This document shows, piece after piece, positions 38,080 through 48,147 of a DNA stretch of 64,000 nucleotides. This DNA is from an uncultured Planctomycetaceae bacterium. Lineage in GTDB: Bacteria > Planctomycetota > Planctomycetia > Pirellulales > Pirellulaceae. Within the stretch, counting starts at the first letter, position 1. The number at the start of each line of letters is the position of its first letter. The position numbers were made by a program, and so were the translations under genes. The DNA lies in contig CALMEE010000142.1 of NCBI GenBank assembly GCA_937862885.1, forward strand, positions 27,165 through 91,164, given 5' to 3'. The notes beneath the pieces are model-generated. The model saw only the letters and a program-made list of their open reading frames with translations. It was not told the DNA's origin and searched no databases.

Positions 38080-39228
38080 TTATCTGCGCGCGGGCAGCAT
38101 AAACGGCTCACCGTTTTCGTAGAGGGCCATCCTTGTTTGATATTCTTGGCGCTCGAGCAAATCGATTGCTTGTTTCTGATAAACCTTGGCCTCGTCGAAA
38201 TAGCCTGCGGAAGCCAAGCAAGCAGCCAATGTGTCAAGCCTTGATGCCGTCACTCCCCCCATATCGATTGCTTTGCGAGCGAGTTCTATTGCCGTTTGCG
38301 GGCGGTAAAATTCTTCGTCTGGGCATGTAGCGAGAAGCCAAGCGATGCGACGGTAGATGTCGGCATCCGGTTTAATCTCAATTGCCTTGTTATAGTCATT
38401 ATAGGCCAACTTCCAATTTCCCACCTCCGCGTATAACTCGCCACGGTTTGCAAACGCCCAACCATCGTTCGGCCTGATTCTGACTACGATTTGATAATCT
38501 TCAAGCGCTTCGTCGAATCGCCCCATTTGCATCAGCGTATGGGCGCGACCAGTGACAACTTGGATATCCCCTGGACTGACGTTCAGCACATGGTTGTAGT
38601 TGACAAGGGCTTCTTCGTATCGGCGCAATTGATAGAGGCACTCCGCCCGATTGAAAAACGCGCTCGTGTTGCTAGGTTCCAAGCGAATTACTTCGGTGAA
38701 CTCGTTTGCTGCCGCATCGAAATCAGCCGATTTTGCAAAGACGATACCGCGATGCATGCGTGCTTGCCACCTTTGTGGATCAAGCTCGATCGCCATTTGG
38801 AAATCTTCAATGGATTGAGCTACGGCTAAGTTCGCCTGCTCATGATTATTGGCGGTCCGAAAAAGATCGATCAATTCACTGCGTTTGTAGCCTCGGTGGT
38901 CATGTGCCCAGGCCTTCAGAGAATTGAGATACGTGCGATTATTGGCTGACAATTCTGCATCTTGGAGCAGACTGTCGATGGCTGAGATAATTTCACCATA
39001 GTCCTTCGCAGAATTCGCCGTTTTGGTTTGCTCAAATATCGCTGCTATTCGTTGACCATGGTTTGACCGCTCGTCTTGGAGGATGGCAGGCGATCTTGCC
39101 TCTGTGCTGCTATTGCCTAAGACATGGGCGTTCGCAAATTCGCCCAACACAATGACTGCCATCGCGAATAAGCAAACTGTCAACCGCAAGTATTTGAATT
39201 CAAAAACGTGATTGAAACGTCGAAACAT
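38080..39228 (-). CDS. Secreted TPR protein
   Basis: A protein of 382 residues from the ATG at 39228, which has GGAAGG upstream. The N-terminus is an export signal (LTVCLFAMAVIVLGEFANA). At least five canonical tetratricopeptide repeats follow, for example WQARMHRGIVFAKSADFDAA, then AFFNRAECLYQLRRYEEAL and GWAFANRGELYAEVGNWKLA. TPR solenoids bind peptides or proteins. A final repeat-like region ends with DEAKVYQKQAIDLL. The partner is unknown. It reads toward the thioredoxin-like gene. Confidence 0.82.
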   Translation of the reverse strand: MFRRFNHVFEFKYLRLTVCLFAMAVIVLGEFANAHVLGNSSTEARSPAILQDERSNHGQRIAAIFEQTKTANSAKDYGEIISAIDSLLQDAELSANNRTYLNSLKAWAHDHRGYKRSELIDLFRTANNHEQANLAVAQSIEDFQMAIELDPQRWQARMHRGIVFAKSADFDAAANEFTEVIRLEPSNTSAFFNRAECLYQLRRYEEALVNYNHVLNVSPGDIQVVTGRAHTLMQMGRFDEALEDYQIVVRIRPNDGWAFANRGELYAEVGNWKLAYNDYNKAIEIKPDADIYRRIAWLLATCPDEEFYRPQTAIELARKAIDMGGVTASRLDTLAACLASAGYFDEAKVYQKQAIDLLERQEYQTRMALYENGEPFMLPARR

Positions 39229-39532
39229 CAGCTCACCTTCCCTGGTTCTACAAAAAAATCGCATTAGTAAATTTTTGTGTGTTTGTCTCGAATTAACTTC
39301 TGTCTGAAGCGGTAACGTACTGCAACGCTTGACTTAACCGCAAACTGACCCGTCATCAATGGATAAATGTCCCGCAATTGACGGTTCAGTTTGTCACCCA
39401 TCCGTTAAACACAAAATCCAATTCGATTCCCACAAAATTTTGCGAGATCGGCAATTGCTACGTGGACAACTAAAATCGCGAAATCTCGCATTTACCCATC
39501 TCGAGTGAATGGGCAATGTCTTGAATTAACTC
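39229..39532. other. Intergenic region upstream of the TPR gene
   Basis: About 300 nt between the start of the TPR gene and the end of fumC, both on the minus strand. No gene or clear terminator was seen; the TPR promoter probably lies here. Confidence 0.35.
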
Positions 39533-40993
39533 CTAATGGGGTTCTGTCATTCGCATGGGGTCAAGGGCCTCGCGCAGGACATCTTCAGGCAATATCTGTT
39601 GTTCGATACACAACTCGCGAATCGTCTTTCCACTGGCGAACGCCTCTTTGGCGAGTTTTGCTGCCTTTTCGTAGCCAATATGCGGATTCAAGCTGGTGAT
39701 CATGGAAAGGCTTTGTTCCACAAACGACTCGCACTGAGCAACATTGGCCTCCAGACCATCGACGCAGAATTCCACAAACGCGTTGACGCCCCCAGCCATG
39801 ATGGCGATACTCTCCAACGTCGTTTGACCCATGATGGGCATCATGATGTTCAATTGAAATTGACCGCCACTGGCACCGCTAATGGCTATCGTCTGTTCAT
39901 TCCCCATCACTCGTGCGGCGACTTGCATCAGGCTCTCGCACATTACGGGATTAACTTTGCCGGGCATGATCGAGCTACCCGGTTGGCGACTGGGGAGTTG
40001 CACCTCAAAAAACCCACAACGTGGACCACTTCCCAACCAACGAATATTGTTGGCCACATTGAACAGGGTTGTTGCAATCGTCTTCAATAGTGCGTGGCAC
40101 GCAACCAAACCATCACGCTGAGCGTTCGCTTCAAAATGATTCACGGCCTCAACGAACGGGATATCCGTTTGGCTCGCCAATTCAGATGCGACTCGGTTGC
40201 CAAACTCGGGATGCGTGTTGATGCCGCTGCCTACCGCTGTTCCACCGACCGGTAATTCTAACACAGCATCCATAGCCTGCTCGGCACGTTCAATCGAAAG
40301 TTCAATTTGGCGGGCGAAACCTCCAAACTCTTGTCCCAAGCGCAACGGCGTAGCATCCATCAAATGCGTCCGCCCGATCTTTATCACTTGATCCCAAGCC
40401 TGAGCCTTAGCGGAGAGGCTGTGAGCCAATCTATGTAACGCGGGAATCAGTTGACGCTTCAATTCACAAGCAACCGCAACATGAATGGCCGTCGGGAATG
40501 TATCATTCGTGCTCTGGCCCATATTGACATGGTCATTGGGATGGATCGGCTTCAGCGAATCAAACCGATCACCTCCAGCCAATTCGATGGCTCGGTTAGA
40601 GATCACTTCGTTGACATTCATGTTACTCGAAGTTCCCGAACCAGTTTGGAAAACATCGATCGGAAATTGGTCGGCCAACTTGCCTTCGGCAACCTCCATG
40701 GCAGCCTGCAATAGAAAATCGACGTTTTGCGTACTCAAAGAGACTTTTGTAGCTGCCGAAAACCGACCCAAATCGCGGTTGGCAACGGCACAGGCGTATT
40801 TGACGAGTCCCATTGCGCGGATCAAGCTGTCGGGAAGTCGCCAGCCAGAAACCGGAAAATTCTCAACCGCACGTTGGGTCTGCGCGCTGTAATAGGCCCT
40901 GGCAGGGACGCGAATCTCCCCCATTGAATCGAGTTCAATTCGGTAATCCTGTTGTTCTGTCACTTCGTTGTCTTTTTCGATTTCAGTACTCAT
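39533..40993 (-). CDS. fumC: Fumarate hydratase, class II
   Basis: Fumarase C converts fumarate and water to L-malate in the TCA cycle, as a cytoplasmic homotetramer without an iron-sulfur cluster. The 486-residue length is slightly over the family's ~465 because of a short N-terminal extension. The superfamily signature GSSIMPGKVNPV is present with the catalytic Lys, and so are TGSGTSSNMNVNEVISNRA and the GRTHLMDATPLRLGQEF segment. These motifs separate FumC from aspartase only partly; the ANRDLG and LPVGGTAVGSG segments fit FumC. It is a single gene. Confidence 0.95.
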   Translation of the reverse strand: MSTEIEKDNEVTEQQDYRIELDSMGEIRVPARAYYSAQTQRAVENFPVSGWRLPDSLIRAMGLVKYACAVANRDLGRFSAATKVSLSTQNVDFLLQAAMEVAEGKLADQFPIDVFQTGSGTSSNMNVNEVISNRAIELAGGDRFDSLKPIHPNDHVNMGQSTNDTFPTAIHVAVACELKRQLIPALHRLAHSLSAKAQAWDQVIKIGRTHLMDATPLRLGQEFGGFARQIELSIERAEQAMDAVLELPVGGTAVGSGINTHPEFGNRVASELASQTDIPFVEAVNHFEANAQRDGLVACHALLKTIATTLFNVANNIRWLGSGPRCGFFEVQLPSRQPGSSIMPGKVNPVMCESLMQVAARVMGNEQTIAISGASGGQFQLNIMMPIMGQTTLESIAIMAGGVNAFVEFCVDGLEANVAQCESFVEQSLSMITSLNPHIGYEKAAKLAKEAFASGKTIRELCIEQQILPEDVLREALDPMRMTEPH

Positions 40994-41280
40994 GTTGAAT
41001 TCAATTTATTTGGAGCAAATGTTAGTGTCGAACCTTGTTTTGTCAAAGGAGATCTTTAAAGATTTCACTTGGCCAGAATTTGCTAGCCCCTTGAAATCCC
41101 GAGTTTGAAGCGCTTTAATAGCAATGTCTAGATTCCTCGACCAGCAGGTTAAGCGGTTGGCTGTTGTCGGAGTTCTATTGTAAAAATTCAAGCAGCGGAA
41201 TTGGTGATCGTCGCCATCATTTGTATTCAGACTATCGTCAGCTTCGCGACACCGATAATATAGCAAAACTCGAGGGCAAA

Positions 41281-41931
41281 GTGAGCATTTACGACAAAAT
41301 TCGCAGAGAATACGAAGACCAAGGACTCGATTTGAACACAATGGCAGCCTGCCCGTTTGCTGAGTTTGAGACATGGTTCAACCAGGCGGTCGTGCGGTCG
41401 CCGGGGGACTGGCTCGAACCAAATGCCATGACCCTCTCAACCAGTGATTTAAGGGGCAGGGTGACTTCGCGCATCGTCCTTCTGAAACAACATGATGCCG
41501 ATGGTTTCAAGTTCTTTACCAACTACAATTCTGAAAAAGCTGTGCAATTGCGCGACAATCCGCATGCGAGCCTGTTATTCCATTGGGCTTACCTGGGCCG
41601 TCAAGTTCGCATTGATGGGACCGTGACGAAGGTACCTCGCGAAATTTCTGAAGAATATTTTCATTCACGGCCTCGGGGTGCTCAATTCGGCGCGATCGTG
41701 TCGAGGCAGTCCGAAGTTCTCGAAGATCGAGAGAAATTGCGCGAGGAAGTCGACGAAATCTCGCAAAAGCTGGCGGATACCACCATACCATTGCCAGACC
41801 ACTGGGGCGGCTACCGATTGAAACCTGATCGATTTGAATTCTGGCAAGGTCGCTTTAATCGCCTACACGACCGTGTCCAATACATCATTGGAGCGGACGG
41901 TGGCTGGAGCCGCCGATATCTCCATCCCTAA
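41281..41931 (+). CDS. pdxH: Pyridoxamine 5'-phosphate oxidase
   Basis: PdxH oxidises pyridoxine or pyridoxamine 5'-phosphate to PLP with FMN. I use the GTG at 41281, since GAGGG precedes it and it gives the usual N-terminus SIYDKIRREYEDQGLD; the open frame reaches 41164 but the extra 39 residues are unlike the family. The product has 216 residues, as usual. Family segments: PNAMTLSTSDLRGRVTSRIV (FMN binding), FFTNYNSEKAVQL, ASLLFHWAYLGRQVRI, and near the C-terminus DRFEFWQGRFNRLHDR and WSRRYLHP. With pdxA at 43.7-44.7 kb, two vitamin B6 genes lie close to each other. Confidence 0.95.
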   Translation: MSIYDKIRREYEDQGLDLNTMAACPFAEFETWFNQAVVRSPGDWLEPNAMTLSTSDLRGRVTSRIVLLKQHDADGFKFFTNYNSEKAVQLRDNPHASLLFHWAYLGRQVRIDGTVTKVPREISEEYFHSRPRGAQFGAIVSRQSEVLEDREKLREEVDEISQKLADTTIPLPDHWGGYRLKPDRFEFWQGRFNRLHDRVQYIIGADGGWSRRYLHP

Positions 41932-42728
41932 AAACAGACAATTTGTCGCATAAAGATTGGTTTCCCACAAAACGGCTGGAGCATCGTTTAGGGTTGAAGT
42001 TCGCTCCTGTCGCACGGCGACGGCAAATTCATTCAACAAGCTTTGGTCATGATTTCAAACCGCGTCCGCGCTCGGAGATGATCGGCACAAAAACGACGCA
42101 GTCCCCTTGGGAAACTCAAGGCGCATTCCAAAGGTTTGTGGGCTGGTAATCCGCTGTTCACTCTATTCTCGATTGGGGTCAGGGAACCCTGAAACATGGA
42201 ACGTGCGGATAGGTCCGCCTCATCATTAGGAGGGAAGTCCATCGCGATTCTCGAGCACGATCGATTCGAAAATTCTGATTATGAGATCGCTCACAGATTG
42301 TTAGTAGCCAAAATTGTCGTTAAGATTTTTTCTCGGAAATAGTTGACTTTGCGAAAACGAAGTCAATAATGGCATTCAGTCATTTAAAACGAATGTGAAA
42401 ACCAGGATTCACTGTTGCAGAGGACGATTGCAATCCTCTTTCTCTATCGAATCAAGTGATGCAGGCTTTGCCAGTCTGCGAATTTGATTTTCAGGATAGC
42501 TGCTCAACAACGCGGAAGACATAATCGCAAGTCTGTAGTGAGTTTTTTTGCAGGTTTTTGCTCCTTGTGGCAACAATTCCAAAGTCAGTGAATCCAAAAA
42601 ATTTTAATTGCATTCAGGCTAACTGAACGTCGGGATATTTCGAGCATCTCTAATATTCCATGATTAGCCAACTGAACTTGACTTAACGACATTTCAAACA
42701 ATTTTCGGCATATTGATAGGGACTTCCA
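41932..42728. other. Long intergenic region
   Basis: About 800 nt with no supported gene. It contains a 14-nt perfect palindrome TCAGGGAACCCTGA at 42179-42192 of unknown significance. Short frames on either strand lack ribosome sites. The A/T-rich part near 42300-42700 may hold the promoter of the next gene. Confidence 0.35.
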
Positions 42729-42959
42729 ATGAGTTCAAAAAAAGTCACAAATGTTTTCGAGGCAATCCTCAAATATGGGCATGACGAAGACTTTTGCCCA
42801 GAACCGACTGAAGTTTTTCTTGCAACCGATGCTCCCGCCGGTTCTGACGAGAAGATTGAAATTCTGAGAAATCGCGTTCAAATGGGTCAGCCGCTATGGC
42901 ACGACGATGATCGCGTAGATTACAACGGATTGGTTGGTGCTGTGCGGCCACGTGAGTGA
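42729..42959 (+). CDS. Small conserved-type hypothetical protein
   Basis: A soluble protein of 76 residues, MSSKKVTNVFEAILKYG to GAVRPRE. The region SDEKIEILRNRVQMGQPLWH followed by DDDRVDYNGL resembles short planctomycete proteins with the same KIEVLxxRVxxGxPLWHPDD pattern, as far as I remember. No catalytic motif is visible. It ends just before a strong terminator at 43088-43122. Confidence 0.55.
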   Translation: MSSKKVTNVFEAILKYGHDEDFCPEPTEVFLATDAPAGSDEKIEILRNRVQMGQPLWHDDDRVDYNGLVGAVRPRE

Positions 42960-43087
42960 ACCTGCGTTGTGAATTTGGCCGTGTGAGCTAGGGCTCAACT
43001 GACAGGCTTTGGCTAGAGGCTGACCACGTTTTGTTTAGGACGGTGATATCAACAAAGACATCAACAAAACGTTTTTAAAAGTGCATC

Positions 43088-43122
43088 AAAAAAGGCGAGA
43101 ATTGCATTCTCGCCTTTTTTTC
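43088..43122. terminator. Bidirectional terminator between convergent genes
   Basis: AGGCGAGAAT pairs perfectly with ATTCTCGCCT around a 3-nt loop, with an A run before it and a run of eight T after it. It can stop transcription from both sides: the small gene on the left and rpsR on the right. Confidence 0.85.
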
Positions 43123-43203
43123 TATAACGTCAGGGCATTGTCACACAATTGCGGTCGTACAAGAGAGCGCTGAACAGGCCCTTGAATCGGCCAGCGATTT
43201 CCT

Positions 43204-43482
43204 TTATTCGCCTACGTAAGGCAAGAGCGCCATGAAACGCGCTCGCTTCACCGCCAAACTGACCGCGTGTTGGCTAACGGCCGAGCATCCGGTTTTTCGA
43301 CGGCTGGAAATTCTGCCGTGTCGATTAATGAGTTTACGCAACAATTCAACATCTTTGTAATCAACGTACATCGGACGCGGACGCTCGCCATCAACAAACA
43401 ACGGATCCTTTCGAATCGTCTTGATCTTCGTTTTGGGTTTACGACGGCGGAAATTCTTATTGTTGCGATTAAACGGAGGCAT
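43204..43482 (-). CDS. rpsR: 30S ribosomal protein S18
   Basis: A 92-residue basic protein with the S18 core YVDYKDVELLRKLINRHGRI, then RRKTGCSAVSQHAVSLAVKR and ARFMALLPYVGE, matching the family's VxLLxxFIxxxGKIxxRRxTG and IKRARxxALLPY. S18 sits in the 30S platform next to S6 and S11. It has a long basic N-terminus (FRRRKPKTKIKTIRKDP). The gene is alone here; the usual partners rpsF, ssb and rplI are not adjacent. The start ATG at 43482 is fixed by the normal N-terminal length. Confidence 0.93.
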   Translation of the reverse strand: MPPFNRNNKNFRRRKPKTKIKTIRKDPLFVDGERPRPMYVDYKDVELLRKLINRHGRISSRRKTGCSAVSQHAVSLAVKRARFMALLPYVGE

Positions 43483-43671
43483 AACAGTTTACTAAAAGGC
43501 TACGTGTCCAAGTCATCTCTACAACCATGCACGAGTTTTTGGGTCGGCGGTTGTCAAAAGGGAACTCAATATTATCCACGGCCAATGCAATTGTACAAGG
43601 CCTAATTTCGCCAAATATGCGGGCAATCAGTGGTTTGATTGGGTGTAGGCTTTCGCCTAATGCGGCAACCA

Positions 43672-44712
43672 TTAATGCACTTCCTTTTCGGATGCTAAGG
43701 CGTCTGCAAGCCTCAATGCCTCCAAAAGACCGCCAAAATCTGCCTTGCCGGAGCCGGCCAGCTCAAAAGCGGTGCCGTGCGCTGGACTCGTGCGGACGAT
43801 CGGTAAACCCAACGTTACGTTAACGGCCCGATGCATATTCAAAAGCTTGAAAGCGATGTGCCCTTGGTCATGGTACATGGCGACCACAGCATCGAATTCA
43901 CCGTTTACGGCTCGCGCCATCAGAGTATCACAGGGCAGGGGACCGTTCAGCGCAAGTCCAAGCTGGATTCCCATGTTCACCGCCGGTTGAATCACGTTAA
44001 TTTCTTCACTCCCAAAAAGTCCCGCCTCGCCACCATGGGGATTCAGGGCTGCCACAGCAACATGAGGCGGACGCTGAAACCCGCCTGCCAGTAGTCGCCG
44101 CTTGAAAAATTCATACGTCAACTGACTTGTTTTCAAAATGGTATCGGTATTCAGAGAGTCAATTGCGCTACGCAAAGCTTGGTGTAAAGTCGCATGGGCC
44201 ACCCCAAGCCCGACCGTCGAACTCGGCACGTAGCCACGACTTAGGTATAACATCATGGCGACAAATTGAACTCCGCACAGCTCTGCAATCAATTCGGTAT
44301 GCCCAGGAAACTCGTGCCCAGCCATCCGCAATGCCATTTTGTTGATGGGCGCCGTAACCATCGCAGAAATTCGGCCATCGATGGCCAGTTGAGTTGCTTG
44401 GATAATGGATTGAAACGCAACGTCCCCTGCCGTCGCACTGCATTTTCCTATTTCAATCGAATCCGATTTCGTATCACCTACTTCAAGACACGAAATCGAA
44501 TCGTCGTCGAACGATTCGGGCAATTGCATGATCGTTTGCACCGGAATCGATAAGCCCAGATCGCGACTGGCCCGTTTCAAAATCTCGCTACGACCGACGA
44601 CAAAACATCGTCTGCGGGATGCCTCAGGCAACCTCTGCCAAGCTGCTACGATAATCTCTGGGCCAATTCCGGCCGGGTCCCCCATCGTAATTGCGACGAG
44701 TTTTTGGTTCAT
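43672..44712 (-). CDS. pdxA: 4-hydroxythreonine-4-phosphate dehydrogenase
   Basis: PdxA oxidises 4-phospho-hydroxy-threonine in PLP synthesis (the DXP-dependent route), needing NAD and a divalent metal. The 346-residue length fits. Family motifs: ITMGDPAGIGPEIIVAAW at the N-terminus, VTAPINKMALRMAGHEFPGH followed by TELIAELCG (a metal-site His), ALNPHGGEAGLFGSEE, and near the end MYHDQGHIAFKLLN with the third metal His and VRTSPAHGTAFELAG. rpsR follows 189 nt downstream on the same strand, so the two may or may not be co-transcribed. Confidence 0.95.
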   Translation of the reverse strand: MNQKLVAITMGDPAGIGPEIIVAAWQRLPEASRRRCFVVGRSEILKRASRDLGLSIPVQTIMQLPESFDDDSISCLEVGDTKSDSIEIGKCSATAGDVAFQSIIQATQLAIDGRISAMVTAPINKMALRMAGHEFPGHTELIAELCGVQFVAMMLYLSRGYVPSSTVGLGVAHATLHQALRSAIDSLNTDTILKTSQLTYEFFKRRLLAGGFQRPPHVAVAALNPHGGEAGLFGSEEINVIQPAVNMGIQLGLALNGPLPCDTLMARAVNGEFDAVVAMYHDQGHIAFKLLNMHRAVNVTLGLPIVRTSPAHGTAFELAGSGKADFGGLLEALRLADALASEKEVH

Positions 44713-45177
44713 ACGTAACTTGACATCCTAGTCAGATGAATTGTGTGACAAAACAATGGAATGCGGCTCATGGAGCGCGTTTCATATCAAACAAAATAAG
44801 TTTCCAGCATTATTGCCAGTCAGGGCAGGGGGGCTCAGAATATTTAGCAGGCCATCACTGACTATTTGCCCAAGTAAGGCCTGGTAAAGGAAAGCCCAGA
44901 GGAAGCAAAATCGTGCGATCCCAGGCAGCTGAATGATCGACATCGCTCAGATCTGACGTTTAAAGCGACATTCCAATTTGGGTGTTCTTCAACAGCCTAT
45001 GCAAAATGGATTTTAGGCTATGCCGCAATCCAAAGTCACTGCTATGCTTGTAGCTTGGACGCAACTGGAATGAACATATGTTTCATTGTGCTCATTGAAT
45101 AAGCAAGACTGTTCTGGACATCCATCAAATTTTCCTGAAGAAGAACTCGGTGTTTAGGTAGAAAGTGCAAATGTTTT
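44713..45177. other. Divergent intergenic region
   Basis: About 465 nt between pdxA and dtd. It has no supported gene or RNA, and presumably the promoters of both. Confidence 0.35.
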
Positions 45178-45627
45178 ATGAGGGCGGTGGTTCAGCGTGT
45201 TTCACAGGCATCCGTAAGCGTCGCAGGGGCGACAATCGCAAAGATCTCCCGAGGGTTTTTGGTTCTGTTGGGAGTGGAGCAGGGTGATTCCGAACAAGAC
45301 GCCGCATTGATGGCTGACAAGATTGCTGGACTCAGAATCTTTCCCGATGCAGAGGACAAAATGAATCTTGCTTTGAGTGACATCGGCGGCAGTATATTGT
45401 TGATCAGCCAATTCACGCTGTTGGGCGATTGCCGCAAAGGGCGCCGACCGAGTTTCGTTGCTGCAGCTTCACCTGAACTGGGGAATCAACTCTACGAACT
45501 GTGTGCTGACTACTTGAGCCAAAAAAACATCCCGGTCGAACGAGGTATCTTCAGAGCGAATATGCAAGTCTCTTTGGTCAACGACGGCCCCGTAACTTTA
45601 CTGGTGGACAGCCGCAAGAATTTCTGA
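45178..45627 (+). CDS. dtd: D-aminoacyl-tRNA deacylase
   Basis: Dtd hydrolyses D-amino acids from tRNA, a proofreading step. The 149-residue length is typical. The N-terminus MRAVVQRVSQASVSVAG is the classic family start. SQFTLLGDCRKGRRPSF carries the first active-site Ser/Gln/Thr segment, and NDGPVTLLVDSR has the Gly-Pro motif that makes the enzyme chiral-selective. The ATG at 45178 gives this exact start. The gene stands alone. Confidence 0.96.
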   Translation: MRAVVQRVSQASVSVAGATIAKISRGFLVLLGVEQGDSEQDAALMADKIAGLRIFPDAEDKMNLALSDIGGSILLISQFTLLGDCRKGRRPSFVAAASPELGNQLYELCADYLSQKNIPVERGIFRANMQVSLVNDGPVTLLVDSRKNF

Positions 45628-45769
45628 ACATCATTAAAATATTGAGTAGTGCTTCCTCCAGGTTAGATTCTTGGATTGTGGAGTTTGCCATACGTCTTGA
45701 CTCCGATGAACCTTAACCAATCCCGCTTTCAACAGCGTTCAATCCTAGTATTGACAACGCATTAGCCAA

Positions 45770-46498
45770 CTAGCGGAAAATTTGCGGCGAGTTTCCGTTC
45801 AAATAATCTTGAAACCAATCGCGCGCCGAGATGGGAACGTCCAACTTCTCCCTTCCAAAATAATTCATGGCGACTTCGTCGGCAGCTATGATGACGGCAA
45901 GCAAGATTAATTTCGCGTACGTGCTCACATTTGCCCAGGGACGCTTGCTGAAAAACTTCATGGCCGTACCAAAAGACTTCTTCACACGTATTCGACGCCC
46001 CTGCCAGTCAACCGAATAAATCTCGTCCAAGAGCAAATGCGAAATGAACCCCAAGACAACTGCCCAAGACTTGAATAGTCGAATTCCAACGTCGTTCGAC
46101 AAACAGACGATGAACATAAACATGCCGGCAATCAAGGCCGCTGGAATGCTGTGCCACATGCCTCGATGCACAGTATATTTTTTGAAGATATTCCCAATCC
46201 CAAAACGAATCCCCAGATAGACTAGTCCTGCCGCAATGACCATGGACTCGCCATGCAAACCCAGTGCCACAAATCGAGGAACCATCAACATCGGCACAAT
46301 CACAGAAACCAGGCATAACATTTCGCGAACGGGGACTCCCGAGTCACTATCCAAGTCCGGTAACATGCCAGAGATCGAACACAGTCCTGCAGCAATCAAG
46401 CAATGATCAATTGGGACCCCGAGTACAAAATACGCACCGGTACCATAGCCGATCCCCAATAGGGTGCTCGTCGTAATGTGCGTCTTAAAGTCTGCCAC
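45770..46498 (-). CDS. YdjM-like inner-membrane protein
   Basis: An integral membrane protein of 242 residues (from the GTG at 46498; the frame extends to 46624). It begins ADFKTHITTSTLLGIGYGTG and has about five membrane segments. The family's polar pattern is present: a His in the first helix, DLDSDSGVPVRE after helix two, and HRGMWHSIPAALIAG with HLLLDEIYSVDW later. Such conserved polar residues in helices led to the name metal-dependent hydrolase for the PF04307 family. The C-terminus is polar (SARDWFQDYLNG). It may process lipids or nucleotides in the membrane, but this has not been shown for the family. Confidence 0.8.
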   Translation of the reverse strand: MADFKTHITTSTLLGIGYGTGAYFVLGVPIDHCLIAAGLCSISGMLPDLDSDSGVPVREMLCLVSVIVPMLMVPRFVALGLHGESMVIAAGLVYLGIRFGIGNIFKKYTVHRGMWHSIPAALIAGMFMFIVCLSNDVGIRLFKSWAVVLGFISHLLLDEIYSVDWQGRRIRVKKSFGTAMKFFSKRPWANVSTYAKLILLAVIIAADEVAMNYFGREKLDVPISARDWFQDYLNGNSPQIFR

Positions 46499-46777
46499 GG
46501 GCTCGCATCCAAAATTCAAAAAATGTGCCGCAGCATATTGGATCTTGGAGGCTAATCCAAGTGCAACCACGCAAGCTACCACGAGCTTGCCCCTAAATGG
46601 CAAACCCGAACCACATGCTAGCATGGTTTGAGCGAGAAAGATTGTCTCACAATTGAGCTAAACAGATGAAGGGATATCGCGGATGCTGTCAATTCACTTC
46701 ATAATTCATTGCTCTACAATAATATTTCACAAAGCACTATATTCGCGCAAGCAGCAGTCATTTGAGAGCGAAATACC

Positions 46778-47680
46778 ATGTCGACGTTTGACATTTTGAT
46801 CTTAGTTATTCTTTTTGGCGCAATCTTTTTGGGATTTTGGAAAGGGCTTGCATGGCAAATCGCGTCCTTTGCGTCACTCATACTTAGCTACTTAGTTGCT
46901 TCGAATTTTTGGCCGGTATTGGCGTCCAGAATAACAATTGAGCCTCCGCTCAACGAGTTCATTGCCATGTTCGCTTTGTTCCTGGGCACTTCACTTGTTG
47001 TTTGGATCGTCTTTGGATTTGTTAGAAAATCAATCGAACGAATGGCGCTGAAAAGTTGGGATCGGCAAGCCGGCGCGATCGTTGGTGCGATCAAGGGATT
47101 GTGTATCAGCATTCTCGTAACGATGTTTGCCGTAACCTTGCTCGGGGACAACCATCGGAAGGCGATCGTTAATTCGACATCAGGGCGTGTTATCACCAAC
47201 ATCATCAATCGCTTGGCTGTCGTCGTTCCTGACAACATGCGAACTCAGATTGCAAGTTATGTTATCAGATTCAACGAAGAAGTTGATCGCCACCATGATC
47301 CAACCCAACAGAATTCACCTTTCGGTGACAAAGTCAAAGACATTATCGATTCAGCCCTCGACGGATTGGCTCCGACCAGTCAACAAGAATTGAACCGCCT
47401 CAACCCGGGCGATCAAAGATCCCAATTACCCATGATTTACGAAGGTGCCGTCGATCGTAATTTTTCGACCACTACCTCATCGCGGAGTTTTGATGGCGCT
47501 GTCAAACGCCAAACGCACGTGCAGTCTCCCGACTCGTTTGTCGTTCCGCCCACCGCAACTGAAGTATCGCGCCCCGACACGATTTTTAACCGAGCAACTG
47601 AAAACGCGACTAACCAAATATTGGACTCCATGCAGAAACAAACACGCGAAGCTTTGGAGCGTTTTAGGCATGACCGATAG
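46778..47680 (+). CDS. CvpA-family membrane protein
   Basis: A protein of 300 residues with four membrane helices in the first 125 residues: FDILILVILFGAIFLGF, the IASFASLILSYLVAS helix, the FIAMFALFLGTSLVVWIVF helix and GAIVGAIKGLCISILVTM. The order GxxxG-rich first helix, then WKGLAWQIASF, and WDRQAGAIVGAIKG fits CvpA (colicin V production-type proteins). The C-terminal 150 residues are soluble and Ser/Thr/Asn-rich, longer than in the usual ~160-residue CvpA. The exact role is unknown; CvpA-like proteins affect envelope stress and colicin release in other bacteria. Confidence 0.88.
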   Translation: MSTFDILILVILFGAIFLGFWKGLAWQIASFASLILSYLVASNFWPVLASRITIEPPLNEFIAMFALFLGTSLVVWIVFGFVRKSIERMALKSWDRQAGAIVGAIKGLCISILVTMFAVTLLGDNHRKAIVNSTSGRVITNIINRLAVVVPDNMRTQIASYVIRFNEEVDRHHDPTQQNSPFGDKVKDIIDSALDGLAPTSQQELNRLNPGDQRSQLPMIYEGAVDRNFSTTTSSRSFDGAVKRQTHVQSPDSFVVPPTATEVSRPDTIFNRATENATNQILDSMQKQTREALERFRHDR

Positions 47681-48147
47681 CTGCCATCCTTGAAATGGAA
47701 TCAGTACACTTCGCAACTGATTGAGTACTAGTTTCGCGGGTCTAATTGGCCTGTCGAGCAGCCATGGCAGAACGCTATCGAGTGATCTGAGTGGATCAAC
47801 ACTCAAGAAACTCGTTGATCACGACCAACGACTGGTCAGCTTGTTTAAATATCAAAATTTCTGCCCACAATTCACCCTGCCCGCTGTCAGAACCGCCAAA
47901 AGAAATCCGGTCAACCTAAAGTCCCATGCGATCCCGCCAACATTCAAACTTTTGGCCGATCTACGCACCAAGGCTGGCTAGTGACACCATGCAATTCTCA
48001 AATCCTCTGGCTTGAACGCAATTCAATCGAATTTTCCTACCCGTTCTTTCACGCGACTATGGTCCAAATTAAAATCAATCAATGTGCAGTCCGCTTACTC
48101 AGTAGACTGCTTGGCAATAAACGTCTAAGACTTTTGAGGACTGGTTT
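47681..48147. other. Intergenic region after cvpA
   Basis: About 465 nt. A plus frame at 47721-47981 lacks a ribosome site and motif. Nothing further was seen. Confidence 0.35.

Noticed and set aside
42179..42192. 14-nt perfect palindrome TCAGGGAACCCTGA
   Set aside because: It could be an operator, but a single copy with no neighbouring gene start within 500 nt gives no support.
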